A program made the position numbers and the translations under genes. The notes beneath the pieces are model-generated. The model ran no database searches, was not told the DNA's origin, and saw nothing but the letters and a program-made list of their open reading frames with translations. Shown here piece after piece: positions 9,858 to 19,939 of a DNA stretch of 64,000 bases; within the stretch, counting starts at the first letter, position 1; each line of letters begins with the position of its first letter. This DNA is from Rhizomys pruinosus (lineage: Eukaryota > Chordata > Mammalia > Rodentia > Spalacidae): NCBI GenBank assembly GCA_009823505.1, contig VZQC01008079.1, positions 858,238 through 922,237 on the forward strand, in the 5' to 3' direction.

Positions 9858-10352
9858 GAGTGTAATGATTGCATCTCCACCTGTCCTGTAATGATCCCAT
9901 CTCCATATGCAACTGAATGATTATACCTCTCCCAGCAATGTAATTAAAAGAGGTTTATCAGCAATGCAATGATCCCAATTTCTACCTGAAATGCGATTGA
10001 TATCATCATTATAGGCAATATAATGAGTATATCTCTACTATGAATGTAATTAACACGTTGTCTTTTGCACACTAAAGATTGCATTTCTCTGGAAAATGCA
10101 ATAATGGTCGGTTCTATCTGCAGTACAATGATCCCATCTATTTGTGCAAGTTAATTATTGCTTTTCTACTTGCCAAGCCATAATGATAGGTACTCCTATA
10201 GGGCAGTGATTGCATCTCTGGCCTCAGGGTAATGATCACATATGCAATGCAAGATAACACAATTGTCCTCAGGCAATGATCAGATTCCTCTGCCCAAGGT
10301 AATGATAACATATCCACTTTAGCCTAAAGATAACAAGCCTCTGGTCCATAGT
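9858..10352. repeat. Degenerate 26-bp tandem array, about 19 units
   Basis: The motif (G/A)(T/C)AATGAT, or a close variant, recurs at about 9864, 9890, 9916, 9942, 9968, 9994, 10022, 10048, 10076, 10100, 10126, 10152, 10181, 10207, 10231, 10253, 10274, 10300 and 10327. The mean spacing is 25.7 bases. The better units read AATGATNNCATCTC then a pyrimidine-rich stretch and GCAAT. Units differ strongly from each other, so the array is old. No transposon or coding frame accounts for it. Confidence 0.85.
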
Positions 10353-10436
10353 ATGTTGTCAACTTTCCTGCAGGAAGAATGGGTGGCAGATATGGAGGCA
10401 GCATGTGTTCAAATCTACCTGATTTGTAAATGTGGA

Positions 10437-10452
10437 TTTTTTTTTTTTTTTG
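10437..10452. repeat. Poly(T) run
   Basis: A T run of about 15-16 bases after 'gtgga', with no recognised SINE attached. Confidence 0.8.
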
Positions 10453-10584
10453 AGCAGTGCAGTGACAGGAATATCGATGCTAGAAGGGAAGAGAAGTGCG
10501 TATGTAGATGAGACACCACTGTATGCCTTTGGGAAACAGGCTCGACTTCTCTGAACCAGCTTGAAAAACTGATGATAACATTGT

Positions 10585-10634
10585 TAATAATAATAATAAT
10601 AATTGTTATTATTATTATTATTATTGTTATTAGT
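10585..10634. repeat. (AAT)n-(TTA)n self-complementary microsatellite
   Basis: A run of about six AAT units is followed by about seven ATT/TTA units. The two halves can pair as an AT-only hairpin. Confidence 0.88.
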
Positions 10635-10639
10635 CCAAG

Positions 10640-11450
10640 GATTGCCATGAATAAAACTTCTCAATGTGATGTTTGACTCTTAAACAGTGCTCATATATTT
10701 TCTCTTTGATTGGTGACCACATTCTTGCTGTGATTTCCACAAGATCTGAACCCCAGTTTTACGTCTCCCTACTCAAGCCCCAGGAACATTCAATCCCATT
10801 CTGAAGCAACTCTGTTCACTGTCGTCTTCTGTTACTGTGTTATCTTTTTTGGTGTTTTGTTGTTATTGTTCTGTTTTTGTCTCCTGGGCACACACCTGGG
10901 CCTCCTGCTTCTCTGACCTTGGCTTTCTGATGCCAATCAGGGAATGTGTATTTCTAGGCTTCTAACTTTGTTCTCTAGAAGCTTAGTCAGTGTATTCAAG
11001 GTAGAAAATAGCACGAGCTCACTTTGCTCCATGGCTACTCTTCCACCCCAATGCTGTTGTTCCACCCCAATGCTGTTGAGTCAACTCTTCAACAGCACTC
11101 ACTGTGCTGCTGTCTGTAATGCTTTCCATTGGTACTAGTTCTGTCCAGGCATTTGGTATTGTTCCCATGAACAATAGTTAAATTAATTATAAGCAACATG
11201 ATGACATCAATGGATTTGAGTCTATACAAGCTCTAAAATGTTAACTCATGAAAAGAAAAATCAGTGAAAATATTTAAAATGGATAGAGTGTTTTTCAGGT
11301 AAACAATAAGTATTCTTGGTAATTAAATAGTGTTGTCAATTAGCTGAAAAAATTATGAATGCCTGAATAGAAAAAAATAGGAACATAAGGAATTTGTTAA
11401 AAGAAGAAATTCCAATAACTAATAGCTATAATTGTAAGAAGTTCATATTT
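10640..11450. other. Unassigned stretch with a 19-bp duplication
   Basis: No repeat family recognised. TTCCACCCCAATGCTGTTG occurs twice head to tail at 11041-11059 and 11060-11078. The second copy then forms a short inverted repeat (GCTGTTGA and TCAACAGC). Confidence 0.6.
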
Positions 11451-11464
11451 AAACTGTGTTATCC

Positions 11465-11610
11465 AGGCAGAGGCAGGCGGATCTTTGTGAGTTCAAGGCC
11501 AGCCTGGTCTACAGAGTGAGTTCCAGGACAGCTGGGGTTACAGGGAGACCCTGTCTCAAAAAGACCAAAAAATAAATAAAATAAAATAAAATAAAATAAA
11601 ATAAAAAAAT
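11465..11610 (+). mobile_element. 5'-truncated B1 SINE with perfect TSD
   Basis: It starts inside B1 at AGGCAGAGGCAGGCGGATCT and continues to 'gaccctgtctcaaaaagacc' and an (AAAAT)n tail. AAACTGTGTTATCC is duplicated exactly at 11451-11464 and 11611-11624. Confidence 0.95.
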
Positions 11611-11629
11611 AAACTGTGTTATCCGTTTT

Positions 11630-11830
11630 CACTCAGAATATTTTCAAAGTCAAAAAAATTCAGAAAAAGTATGAAAACTTGTTCAATAACACTTTTCACA
11701 AGAAATTTGTTTAGATTATTCCATTTCTTGAATGGCAGATACAAAGGAAGATGTGTAAATGTAAAGGGTAGACATGAAAATGTTACGTGTACACCTTAAA
11801 TGAAAGTAGACATGACATTGTCTAATGGAG
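11630..11830. other. No recognised feature
   Basis: AT-rich DNA. Confidence 0.4.
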
Positions 11831-11834
11831 CAAG

Positions 11835-11998
11835 GGGAACCAATACAACAAGGACAAGGGAGAGGGGAGGAAAAGGAACGTGGTGGGGACTGTAGGAGGG
11901 TGATAACTGTGGGGGGAGCAGGAAAGCGGCGGGAACTGTAGGGAGAGTGGAGGGAATTGTAGGGGAAAAGGAAAGTGGTGAGAACTATGAGGAACAGA
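11835..11998. repeat. Purine-rich degenerate minisatellite
   Basis: Variants of AACTGTAGGGG occur near 11889, 11905, 11934, 11955 and 11983, separated by GGAAAGTGGTGGG-like purine blocks. Spacing is irregular (16-29 bases). The strand is nearly free of C. Confidence 0.6.
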
Positions 11999-12070
11999 TA
12001 TACTCAATAACCAATATATACCTGTAGGAAATTTCCAAAACAATAGAAATGAAAAAAATAGACATAAGGA

Positions 12071-12105
<35 letters not shown>
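12071..12105. repeat. (TA)n microsatellite
   Basis: Uninterrupted TA run of about 17 units. Confidence 0.95.
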
Positions 12106-12107
<2 letters not shown>

Positions 12108-12109
12108 GT

Positions 12110-12545
12110 TTCAGAAAGTTTAAAGAAAAACTGAACTACTAAAGATTATAAACCACAGTTTCCTGAAGAAAATTATAAGAAATCATCATATGCAAATACA
12201 CAGAGAGTTATGACTCTTTAGTGTATGGAAAAGACATATGGCAATTTGAAATTCATATAAATATATGGGAATATATATTACACATATTAAAAATGTAAAT
12301 AAATAGGTAAGAATTAGTGAAAATCTCTTAAAAGTCTAGTAAATTCCACATTAGTTATCCACAGAATGGACCTGATGTTGTGGTGATATTGGCACAACAG
12401 TACCAAGATATTCTGAGAGTCAATGTAAAGAAGCAGAGATAAAAGGGCAAGAAAACAGAAAGTTTATAAAGAATGGATATTCAAATAAGAAATAATAGAC
12501 TCTGCTGTGAAAAATGTCTGTGAAAGACAGGGGAAATGAAGACAC
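12110..12545. other. No recognised feature
   Basis: AT-rich DNA. Confidence 0.45.
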
Positions 12546-12546
12546 A

Positions 12547-12755
12547 GGGGCTGGGGAGGTGGTGCAACAGTGAAGACCATTTACTGCTAATGCACAGGTC
12601 CCAAGCTCCATTTCCAGCACCCATGTAAGGTGGTATACACCTCCTTTAAATCCACGTGCAGAGGATCCAACCCCTTCTTCTGCCTTCCATGGGCACTCAC
12701 ACAGAAGATAGTATACATGCAGACACACATACTTACAGATAAATAAATGTAAAGG
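12547..12755 (+). mobile_element. B2/B3-type SINE, diverged
   Basis: The head is GGGGCTGGGGAGGTGGTGCA, then 'ccatttccagcacccatgta', 'ccccttcttctgccttccat' and an A-rich tail with 'aaataaatgt'. It is more diverged than the young B2s. Confidence 0.8.
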
Positions 12756-12927
12756 AATCAATCTCAAAAGAAATGGAAGAAACAAGCATTGCATTTATAA
12801 TAAAATCTATAAAATACAGGCAAATTCTAATTTACTAAGAACTAAGTAAAGTCATAGAGATCATAAAATTTAATGAATACAGTCAGCATGTAGCTATTAG
12901 ACATGTTGCTGGCATTTTAATTTCCTC

Positions 12928-13072
12928 TAGCTTCTCTCTCTCTGTCCCTCCCTCCCTCTGTTCCTCCCTCCCTCTCTCCCTTCCTCCCTTCCTTCTTTCC
13001 ATCCTTCCCTCTTCCTTCCTTTTTTCATTTCTCTTTTCCTCCTTTCCTCCTTTCTTTTTTCTTTTTTTAAAA
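12928..13072. repeat. Polypyrimidine tract (CT/CCTT/CTTT)
   Basis: About 145 bases of nearly pure pyrimidine on the plus strand, with mixed CTCC, CCTT and CTTTT units. Confidence 0.92.
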
Positions 13073-13129
13073 ATGGAGATCAATCTTCAGGTTTTCTATT
13101 TGCTGGACAAGAACTACACCACTGAAATA

Positions 13130-13888
13130 CATTTTAAATATGTATTTTTATAGAATTTTTGCACATTTCACATAATATATCCTAACCATAGGTAAACCTC
13201 TTGCCCAAACTGTATTTCCACATAGCCCCCAACTGGATTTCACACATTCTGTCATATGGTATGTTAAGTCCTATTGAGTCAAGTTTGTGTCCTCAGACGT
13301 CCCTCAGTGTGACCTGGTCTACTGGAGCCTGGTCAGTCTATCTAGTGACCCTCCCTTAAAGAACATCAACTCTTCCCTCACCCAGCAATAGTTACTTGGC
13401 TAAGTTTGGAGTTTCTCACCCATTTCCCCAGTTCTATGCTGGGGTTTCTGTCTGGTTTGAGTTTGCATGGGGTAACAAGGAATAGAGAGAATACTAATGA
13501 ATCTCTCAACTCTCGCCACTGAAGCTTCATAAAACAGAGGGCAATTAGCACAGAAGACCACAACTGCCCAGTATGTAGGGAATAAGAGACTGCAGAGAAT
13601 GTTTCCCTGGATAAGACTCCTTTATTAAAACTCACCCACTGCACAACATGGGTGCACAGACCTACATGCAGACAGTACATTCATACACATACAAAACTAA
13701 ATAAAAATTAATTAATTAATTAATTAATTAATTAATTAATTAATCTCGCCTGCCCAGGGCTCAGAGACTACTTCAGAGGAGGGAGAGGAAAGATTATAGG
13801 AATGAGGGGTGTCGGATGACCACAAAGAAAAAGGGTTTTCCAAAGGCTAGAAAGCCATTCATATGAACATGCATGCAAAAGATCCATG
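13130..13888 (-). mobile_element. LINE-1 3' UTR with inverted 5' part, interrupted by a B2 fragment
   Basis: Bases about 13130-13474 are antisense Lx-type 3' UTR. Bases about 13475-13636 and 13745-13888 are the adjoining upstream UTR in sense, including 'cgccactgaagcttcataaa' and 'cacaactgcccag'. The outer end (GATCCATG, 13881-13888) and the inner antisense limit (GTTTGCATGG, 13461-13470) are neighbours in the undisturbed element, which is the signature of a twin-primed 5' inversion. Confidence 0.8.
13637..13744 (+). mobile_element. B2 3' fragment with (AATT)n tail
   Basis: 'gcacaacatgggtgcacaga' and 'cctacatgcagacagtacat' are the last part of B2, followed by an ATTA-repeat tail at about 13707-13744. 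It sits inside the inverted L1 part. Confidence 0.85.
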
Positions 13889-13889
13889 A

Positions 13890-14890
13890 AAATGGAAATG
13901 CATTCTTAACTCCCTAGATCCTTATCCAGATTTTTAAATGCTAAAATAATTTTTGATTAGAATAATTAAAATTTACAGAAAAAATTAAAACATGTAAATA
14001 TTTATATTTATGTTAACATCTTATAAGGAGCAATAACTATTCTGACATTTTTTTATTTTAAACATGTAATACTAGAAAAAAGGTAACCATGTCCAAGAGC
14101 ACCGATAAAAGCAAGTTTATACATTTTATTAATGAATGTATTATTGCGAGTTTTTCTTAAGTAGGCTTCCAAGTTGTTTTGCACTCAAAGAAAAATATAT
14201 ATTATCTTTAAACACAAAATACACAAAAAATTACTTTATTCCTAGTTGCCTCTTGAGTAGGAAGCTGAGTGTAGGCTAAAGGGAAAGCAAAGGGACCTTG
14301 CAGATATGCACAAAATTTCACGGGAAATGAGAAAACCTCACAATAGAGCATAATAGAGCGTTTTATTTTAAATCTATGCTACACGATTAAAACAGTAATA
14401 ATACAGCTTTTGGAAAAGAAATTCTAAAGCTAAAATTAATATCAAGATAACATACATCTGTTTCTAGGCTTTAATGGTTTAAAACTAAAAGAGAACAACA
14501 CTTGGTTTCAGTAGGAGACCAATAGAAAATGGCCTCTTCTTGAAGCAGTCGTTGGGAGGAGAGAGAGTAAATGATCATTTGGTAAAAATCTAAGATGTTT
14601 GCAAAAAGTACGAAAGTAGGCTAGATTCCGGAGATGAATAATCAGCCTTCTGTGTCCACAGGTACTCTACATATTTCAACAAACTGCAGACTGATAGTTT
14701 TAGTTTGGATTCCAAATTTATTAATATAATTGCCTGAGAATTTCCTACAGGTATATAATGTGCTAGACTGAACATGTAAACACATTTAGTTTTCTCACCG
14801 TTCCCCCTATACAATATAGTATGACAGCTATTCATACAACCCTTGCATGGAAACAAGTGTCATAAGTATTTTAGAGATTATGTAAAGTTT
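13890..14890. other. No recognised feature
   Basis: About 1 kb of AT-rich DNA. It may include decayed repeats that I cannot match. Confidence 0.45.
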
Positions 14891-14896
14891 ATTTAA

Positions 14897-15048
14897 GCAA
14901 TGGGCATGGTGGGACATGTCTGTAATCATAGCAGTCAGGAAGCTGAGGCAGTAGGATCTTAAGTCTGAAGATGGCCTTAGATAACACTGTGAGTCTTTTT
15001 CTCAACAAAACAAAACAAAACAAAACAAAACAAAGCAAAACAAAACAA
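14897..15048 (+). mobile_element. B1/PB1-like SINE with (CAAAA)n tail
   Basis: 'gggcatggtgggacatgtct', 'gtaatcatagcagtcaggaa' and 'gctgaggcagtaggat', then a CAAAA-repeat tail at 15004-15048. The central part is poorly conserved, as in old B1 or proto-B1 copies. Confidence 0.7.
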
Positions 15049-15049
15049 T

Positions 15050-15478
15050 GATGACAATAACAATGATAAAACCTAGCCAGGCGACCAACCAAATATAAAG
15101 AGGCTTGAGGGTGTATGTAGATTTTTCAAATACAATGCCATTTTGTTTAAGGGATTTCAGCATTCACTACCCTATAAACAAATTTTTGTAACTTCTAATG
15201 CAAAGTGGGAAATAGAAAACATAATCATGTGTGATTATGAGAATGTGCCTATGTGTGTTTATAATATTCAAAGAATTGCCAAGGTATCTGATGGTATTAC
15301 CATGATAATTCATCAGAGCATCAAATTGCAAGAACCATATGGTATTAGAAAAGAAGAAATTATCATTTGAGCTACCCACCCTCACCCAGTCCCCCTGCTA
15401 GCCTTGGGCCCATGTCCACTCCTGCTAGTCTGTCTTGGATCTCTGGATTAGCTTCTAAGCCAGAATAGCTAAATCCTC
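15050..15478. other. No recognised feature
   Basis: Nothing assigned. Open frames on both strands of 15143-15385 mirror each other and have no recognisable protein. Confidence 0.45.
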
Positions 15479-15479
15479 T

Positions 15480-17625
15480 AGCAATGGAAAGCAGTGTGGA
15501 GAACTCTTTTTAAAAACTACAAATGAATTTATTATATGATCTAGTTACACTTGGCATATACCCAAAGTACTTGGGCTAATGTAGAAATACCTGTACATCC
15601 ATGTGTTTTGTTGCTCTTCTCACAATAACTAAGAAATAGAAACAACCTAAATGTTCCTCAACCAACAATTGGTAATGTGCTACATTAACAAAATGGTAAG
15701 AAAAGACAAAATTATGGAATTTTCAGGTAAATGGATGGAGCTAGAAACTGTTTTACTAAGTGAAGTAACAGATACTTAGAAAACCAAGTGACCCACCTTC
15801 TCCCTCATTTGTGGATCATAGTACCAATCCCTTATATGTGAGTGTATATCCTGATGCAACAGCAGAAGCCCGGAAAATGGAAATGAAACAGAGGTAAAGG
15901 GAAAGAAAGAGCCCAAAAGAGGGGAAAATAGGGAACAGGTGTTATGGGGGTGGGGAAAGAGGGAGTGTTTTTCTGGGAGAGGAGAAGGGAAAAACATGTA
16001 GGGGACCATAGGGGCAGGGGGAAAGGACTCAGGAAAGGAGAGATGGTGGGTGGCAGGCACTATGGAAGAATGGTGGGGGAAATGGGGGTGCTTGGACTAG
16101 GGAGGGAGGCTAGATGGGGGGAAAGAGAAAAGAAATGGATGGAGCTTGGGTGGCATGGGGAGCCAGAGGGCAATGTGTTGGCTCAGTAATGCCCTGAGAA
16201 ATAAATATACGGTGCCTGAACATTAGTGGATGTATACCTGTGGCTGTATGGCAAGGAGCACATTGCCAGAAATGCCCTTCAAATTGCTGGTCAGAGTAGG
16301 CCAAGAGACCTTCAAAATAACACACGCTATTGCCAGAGTCCTTGGTTATCTCCCAGAACTTGAAGTTAAGTCTCTACTCCTGAAGACAGGACACCAGACT
16401 TGGAGCAATAGAGAAGGAATGGACTTGGAAGCCTTCTCCCTGAAGAGTAGCTCTCATGGTTCTAGAGGACACTGTGCAAGCTGCAAAAGGAAACAAAGAA
16501 AAAAAAAAAGAAACAAACACACAAAGAAAACATCAAGAGCCCAACTCAGCTCTAAAGCCTAATAACCACAGTGACAGGCACAGCAAAGCACCTCTATTAG
16601 TGCGTTAGTGGCACTGTTATCTGGGTGGTTATCAACAGATATCTAACTGGAATGAAAGCCCTCTCAATGGGAGGGAACTCATGGTTGACACTAATTATAG
16701 TCAAATAGACAGGACTGGAGAGGGCATAAATTATAGAGAAAACCCTATCTCTGTCATGTCTCTAGACAGATTAAATTTCTTACCATACGCTAATATGGAT
16801 TCTTACATTTACAGACAAGTGGACTGTATACGACTCATCAAAGAAGCTTCTTTATGCAACAGGTGGAGGCAATCACAGAGTTCCATAACTGGTCACACAC
16901 AGAGAATATGTCTGAGGGATACCCGTCCCTAGGTGGCATATCTGCAGTGGAACCTCTTCACCTAAGGGTCATGGAACATTGTGGAACACAGGGCGGAGAA
17001 AATACTAGTGCATCACTTAACTCTTGCCAGCGAAGCTTCCTTATGCAACAGAGCATGATACACACAGAAGCCTACAACTGGCTGAGTTTTAGAGAATAAG
17101 AGACTGTAGAGTGTATGCATCCTGGATAGGACTCCTACACTAAACTTCACCAACACACAGCTCAGGGACCATTGTGGAAGAGAGGACTGGAAAGTCTGTA
17201 GGATCCAAGGTCAGTCCATGAACATAAGGAAACAGAGGCTTTAAAGTTCTCTGGAACCTTGTTCATGTGAATTTGTGGCACAGGACCCATGCCAACTGAA
17301 TCAATCAGACAAGATCCCAGCATGGAGGGAGGGAAATGGTCAGCAGACTGGCCCTAGCCTGGGAACTGTTGGCAACTGATTACTGCTGGGTGAGGGAGAG
17401 TTGATCTTCTGTAAGATCTCTAGATAGACTGACTAGACTCGAGTGGATGAACTTGCACTGAAGAACATCTGGGTTCAAATACTTGACAGAATAGGACCTA
17501 ACATATATGACAGAATGCATGAGGTCCAGTGTGGAGAGGCATGGGTGAAGAAGTGGGTGAAGAATTTGATTAGGAACCATTGCACGAAATGCACAAATCT
17601 CAATAAAAATATTAAAATAGAAATT
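15480..17625 (+). mobile_element. LINE-1 3' portion: ORF2 end plus long Lx-type 3' UTR
   Basis: The longest L1 piece in the window. Bases 15480-15800 hold the ORF2 3' end, with 'ggcatatacccaaagtactt', 'gaaacaacctaaatgttcct' and 'aaatggatggagctagaaac'. A G-rich polypurine block follows at 15890-16160. The rest of the 3' UTR contains 'atctaactggaatgaaagcc', 'catcaaagaagcttcttta', 'ggcggagaaaatac' and 'caattactgctgggtgagg'-like sequence. It ends with 'aatctcaataaaaatatt' near 17615. ORF2 is broken by stops. Several other L1 fragments here can be placed on this copy. Confidence 0.85.
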
Positions 17626-17629
17626 ATCA

Positions 17630-19345
17630 TTTGAGGTGACAGCATCCCTTGCATGGATCCACGCATCACAAGTCACACTGTGCTTCATCTCCTGAACGCA
17701 TTTCTTGCAGTCCTGATAAAAAAAGTCTGTCATATTGCTCTCTCTTAATGAAGTGACAATCGTCAGAACATGTATGCTGCTCTTGCATGAGGGACCCTGT
17801 CACCATACATCTTTCTCCAAGTTCAAGACCTTTCTTCCTTAAGCTTTTGTCACCCATTTCCCTATGAATATCTTAAGTGGGAACAGAATTTGTCCCCTGA
17901 GGAATATAACTGGAATATAACATGAGGAATATAACATGACTGGAATTCCAACCCCTGTGCAATTTTTAGAGCATTTTAAGTCCTTCGTTATCTTGAAGGT
18001 ATGAATGAATACATGAATCCCTCAATATTCCTGATGTTCATTGAACTCTTATGTGAATGACCACTTTACTGAGCAAATTTCTTAAACACAGTCCACTCTG
18101 CCTCTGCTTATGACCTATGAATAGGGTTTGGTAGAATTTTCTACTTCATTAGATGGCTTTCACAAAGGTAGTTGAGAATATCATATGTAGGTTTCTGATT
18201 TTAGAAGGTTATTTAGTGACCAGAGTTGAGTCAAGAAAATCAATTACATGCCCTAATGTATACATACCCCTGTGGAAGGGGCAAGTGTGTGAGAGTGTGG
18301 GTTTGAGTATGTGAATATATGTGTGTGTGCATCTGCATACCTAAATGGGACACAGAAGTACAGAGGTTGGAAGAGCCTAACAGATAAAAGGGAAGTTATC
18401 ACAAAACTTTTCCTTCCCTGGGAAAACAGGAGGCTATGTATATAACACAAATGATTCTATTTGAAAAAGACCAGGTTTCCAAACAAGCAAAAGTTACCAT
18501 GTTAAAAGAGTGTCCTCCAATGATCCTCTCCGAGCTAGAAATTAATGAGGTCATAAATATGTAAACTGGTAGTTAAACGCTCTAGCCTAAATGTATACTC
18601 TATAACTCAAATCCAAGACATTTATCCAGTCCTATTAAAATGAACTGTGCCTTATTGGGAAAAAATGATTTATTCCTGGACCGAGGTAGGGTGTGTATTA
18701 CCATCTAAGGGTCTTGGCCAGTTTCATTTTCTCTGCCAATTAAGGAATTAAAAGGTAGGAAAAATATCAGACAGCAGAAAGCAACAGGTATCAAACTACT
18801 AAAAATGAAAAAACAGGCATACATACATTCATACAGAGAGAAAAGTTCTGCATGTGGACAGCAGCTTGGAAACTGAGAAATCCAAAGATCCCAGGAAGAC
18901 TTGGGCTTTTCCCATGTTTTAGTGGTATGAAGCATTTTCCCTTAACCTAATTTTGAATTGGTCAGCTTAACCCAAGAAGAGAGAACACATAATTCACAGC
19001 TTGGCTCCAAGGTATGTCGAGGGCTGGCCTTGGTCTTAACTAAACTGGTTTGGAGGAGTCAAATAGAAGCAGGTCAGGAAAAGGGGCCCTGCCCTGTGGC
19101 AGGAGTAGAAGCCTCCTGACCTGAGAAGAAGGTAGAGCAGTGCCATTTTCATTACTCATCAGTGGCCTTGTCGGCTTACCAGCTATTTAGTCCCTCACAT
19201 AATAAAATAGTCACAGAATTAAAGAAAAAAAATGCATGAACCCCTATACAAACAAATATATTATTGAAGAAATAAAGAGGGGGGAAGGAATACATCTTCC
19301 TTATAAAAGAGTTAAAACAAAAGTAGAAGGATAAAGAAATCAAAT
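17630..19345. other. No recognised feature (1.7 kb)
   Basis: No repeat or coding region recognised. The sequence has mixed composition, with a short GT-rich patch near 18310-18335. Confidence 0.5.
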
Positions 19346-19347
19346 AA

Positions 19348-19506
19348 GCTGGGCGTGGTGATGCACACCTTTAAACCTAGCACTTGGGAAACAGAAGCAG
19401 CCTGATCTCCATGAGTTCAAGACCAGCCTGGTCTACAGAGTGAGTTCCAGGACAGCTGGAGCTACAGGGAGACCCTTTCTCAAAATGACCAAAAAAAAAA
19501 AAAAAA
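19348..19506 (+). mobile_element. B1 SINE
   Basis: 'gctgggcgtggtgatgcaca', 'gttcaagaccagcctggtct', 'gagaccctttctcaaaatga' and a poly(A) tail. Confidence 0.94.
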
Positions 19507-19509
19507 GAA

Positions 19510-19935
19510 ATCAAATTAAAAAGCCCCCCAAACCAGCATGGTACTGGCACAAAAATAGACTTATAGATCAATGGAACAAAATTGAAGACCCAAACTTGAG
19601 TACAAGCAATTTCAGCCACCTGATATTTGACAAAAGGGCCAAGAAGACTCAGCTTCAGAAAAAAAAAATAGCGAAGAGCTGGAAGCAACCCAAGTTTCCC
19701 TCAACTGATGAGAAGATAATGAAAATTTGGTACATTTGACAATGGAGTTCTATGCAGCTGTAAAGAAAGACGAAATCATGAATTTTGCAGGTAAATGGAT
19801 GGAACTCAAAGCTGTTATGCTAAATGAAGTAACACAGTCTCAGAAAGACAAACAATATATGTTATCCCTCATTTGTGGATCCTAACACCAAATCCTTATT
19901 TTTAAGTCAAAGTGGGTAATTGTTCATTAAAGATT
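19510..19935 (+). mobile_element. LINE-1 ORF2 3' fragment with internal deletion
   Basis: 'accagcatggtactggcaca' and 'atagatcaatggaacaaaat' lie in the ORF2 reverse-transcriptase downstream region. After about 19655 it jumps to the far 3' end: 'caacccaagtttccctcaac', 'gtaaatggatggaactcaaa' and 'cctcatttgtggatcc'. The intervening ORF2 sequence is missing. Confidence 0.85.
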
Positions 19936-19939
19936 GACT

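Noticed and set aside
9858..10352. CRISPR-like array
   Set aside because: The genome is mammalian, the units are contiguous and diverged, and there are no unique spacers between identical repeats.
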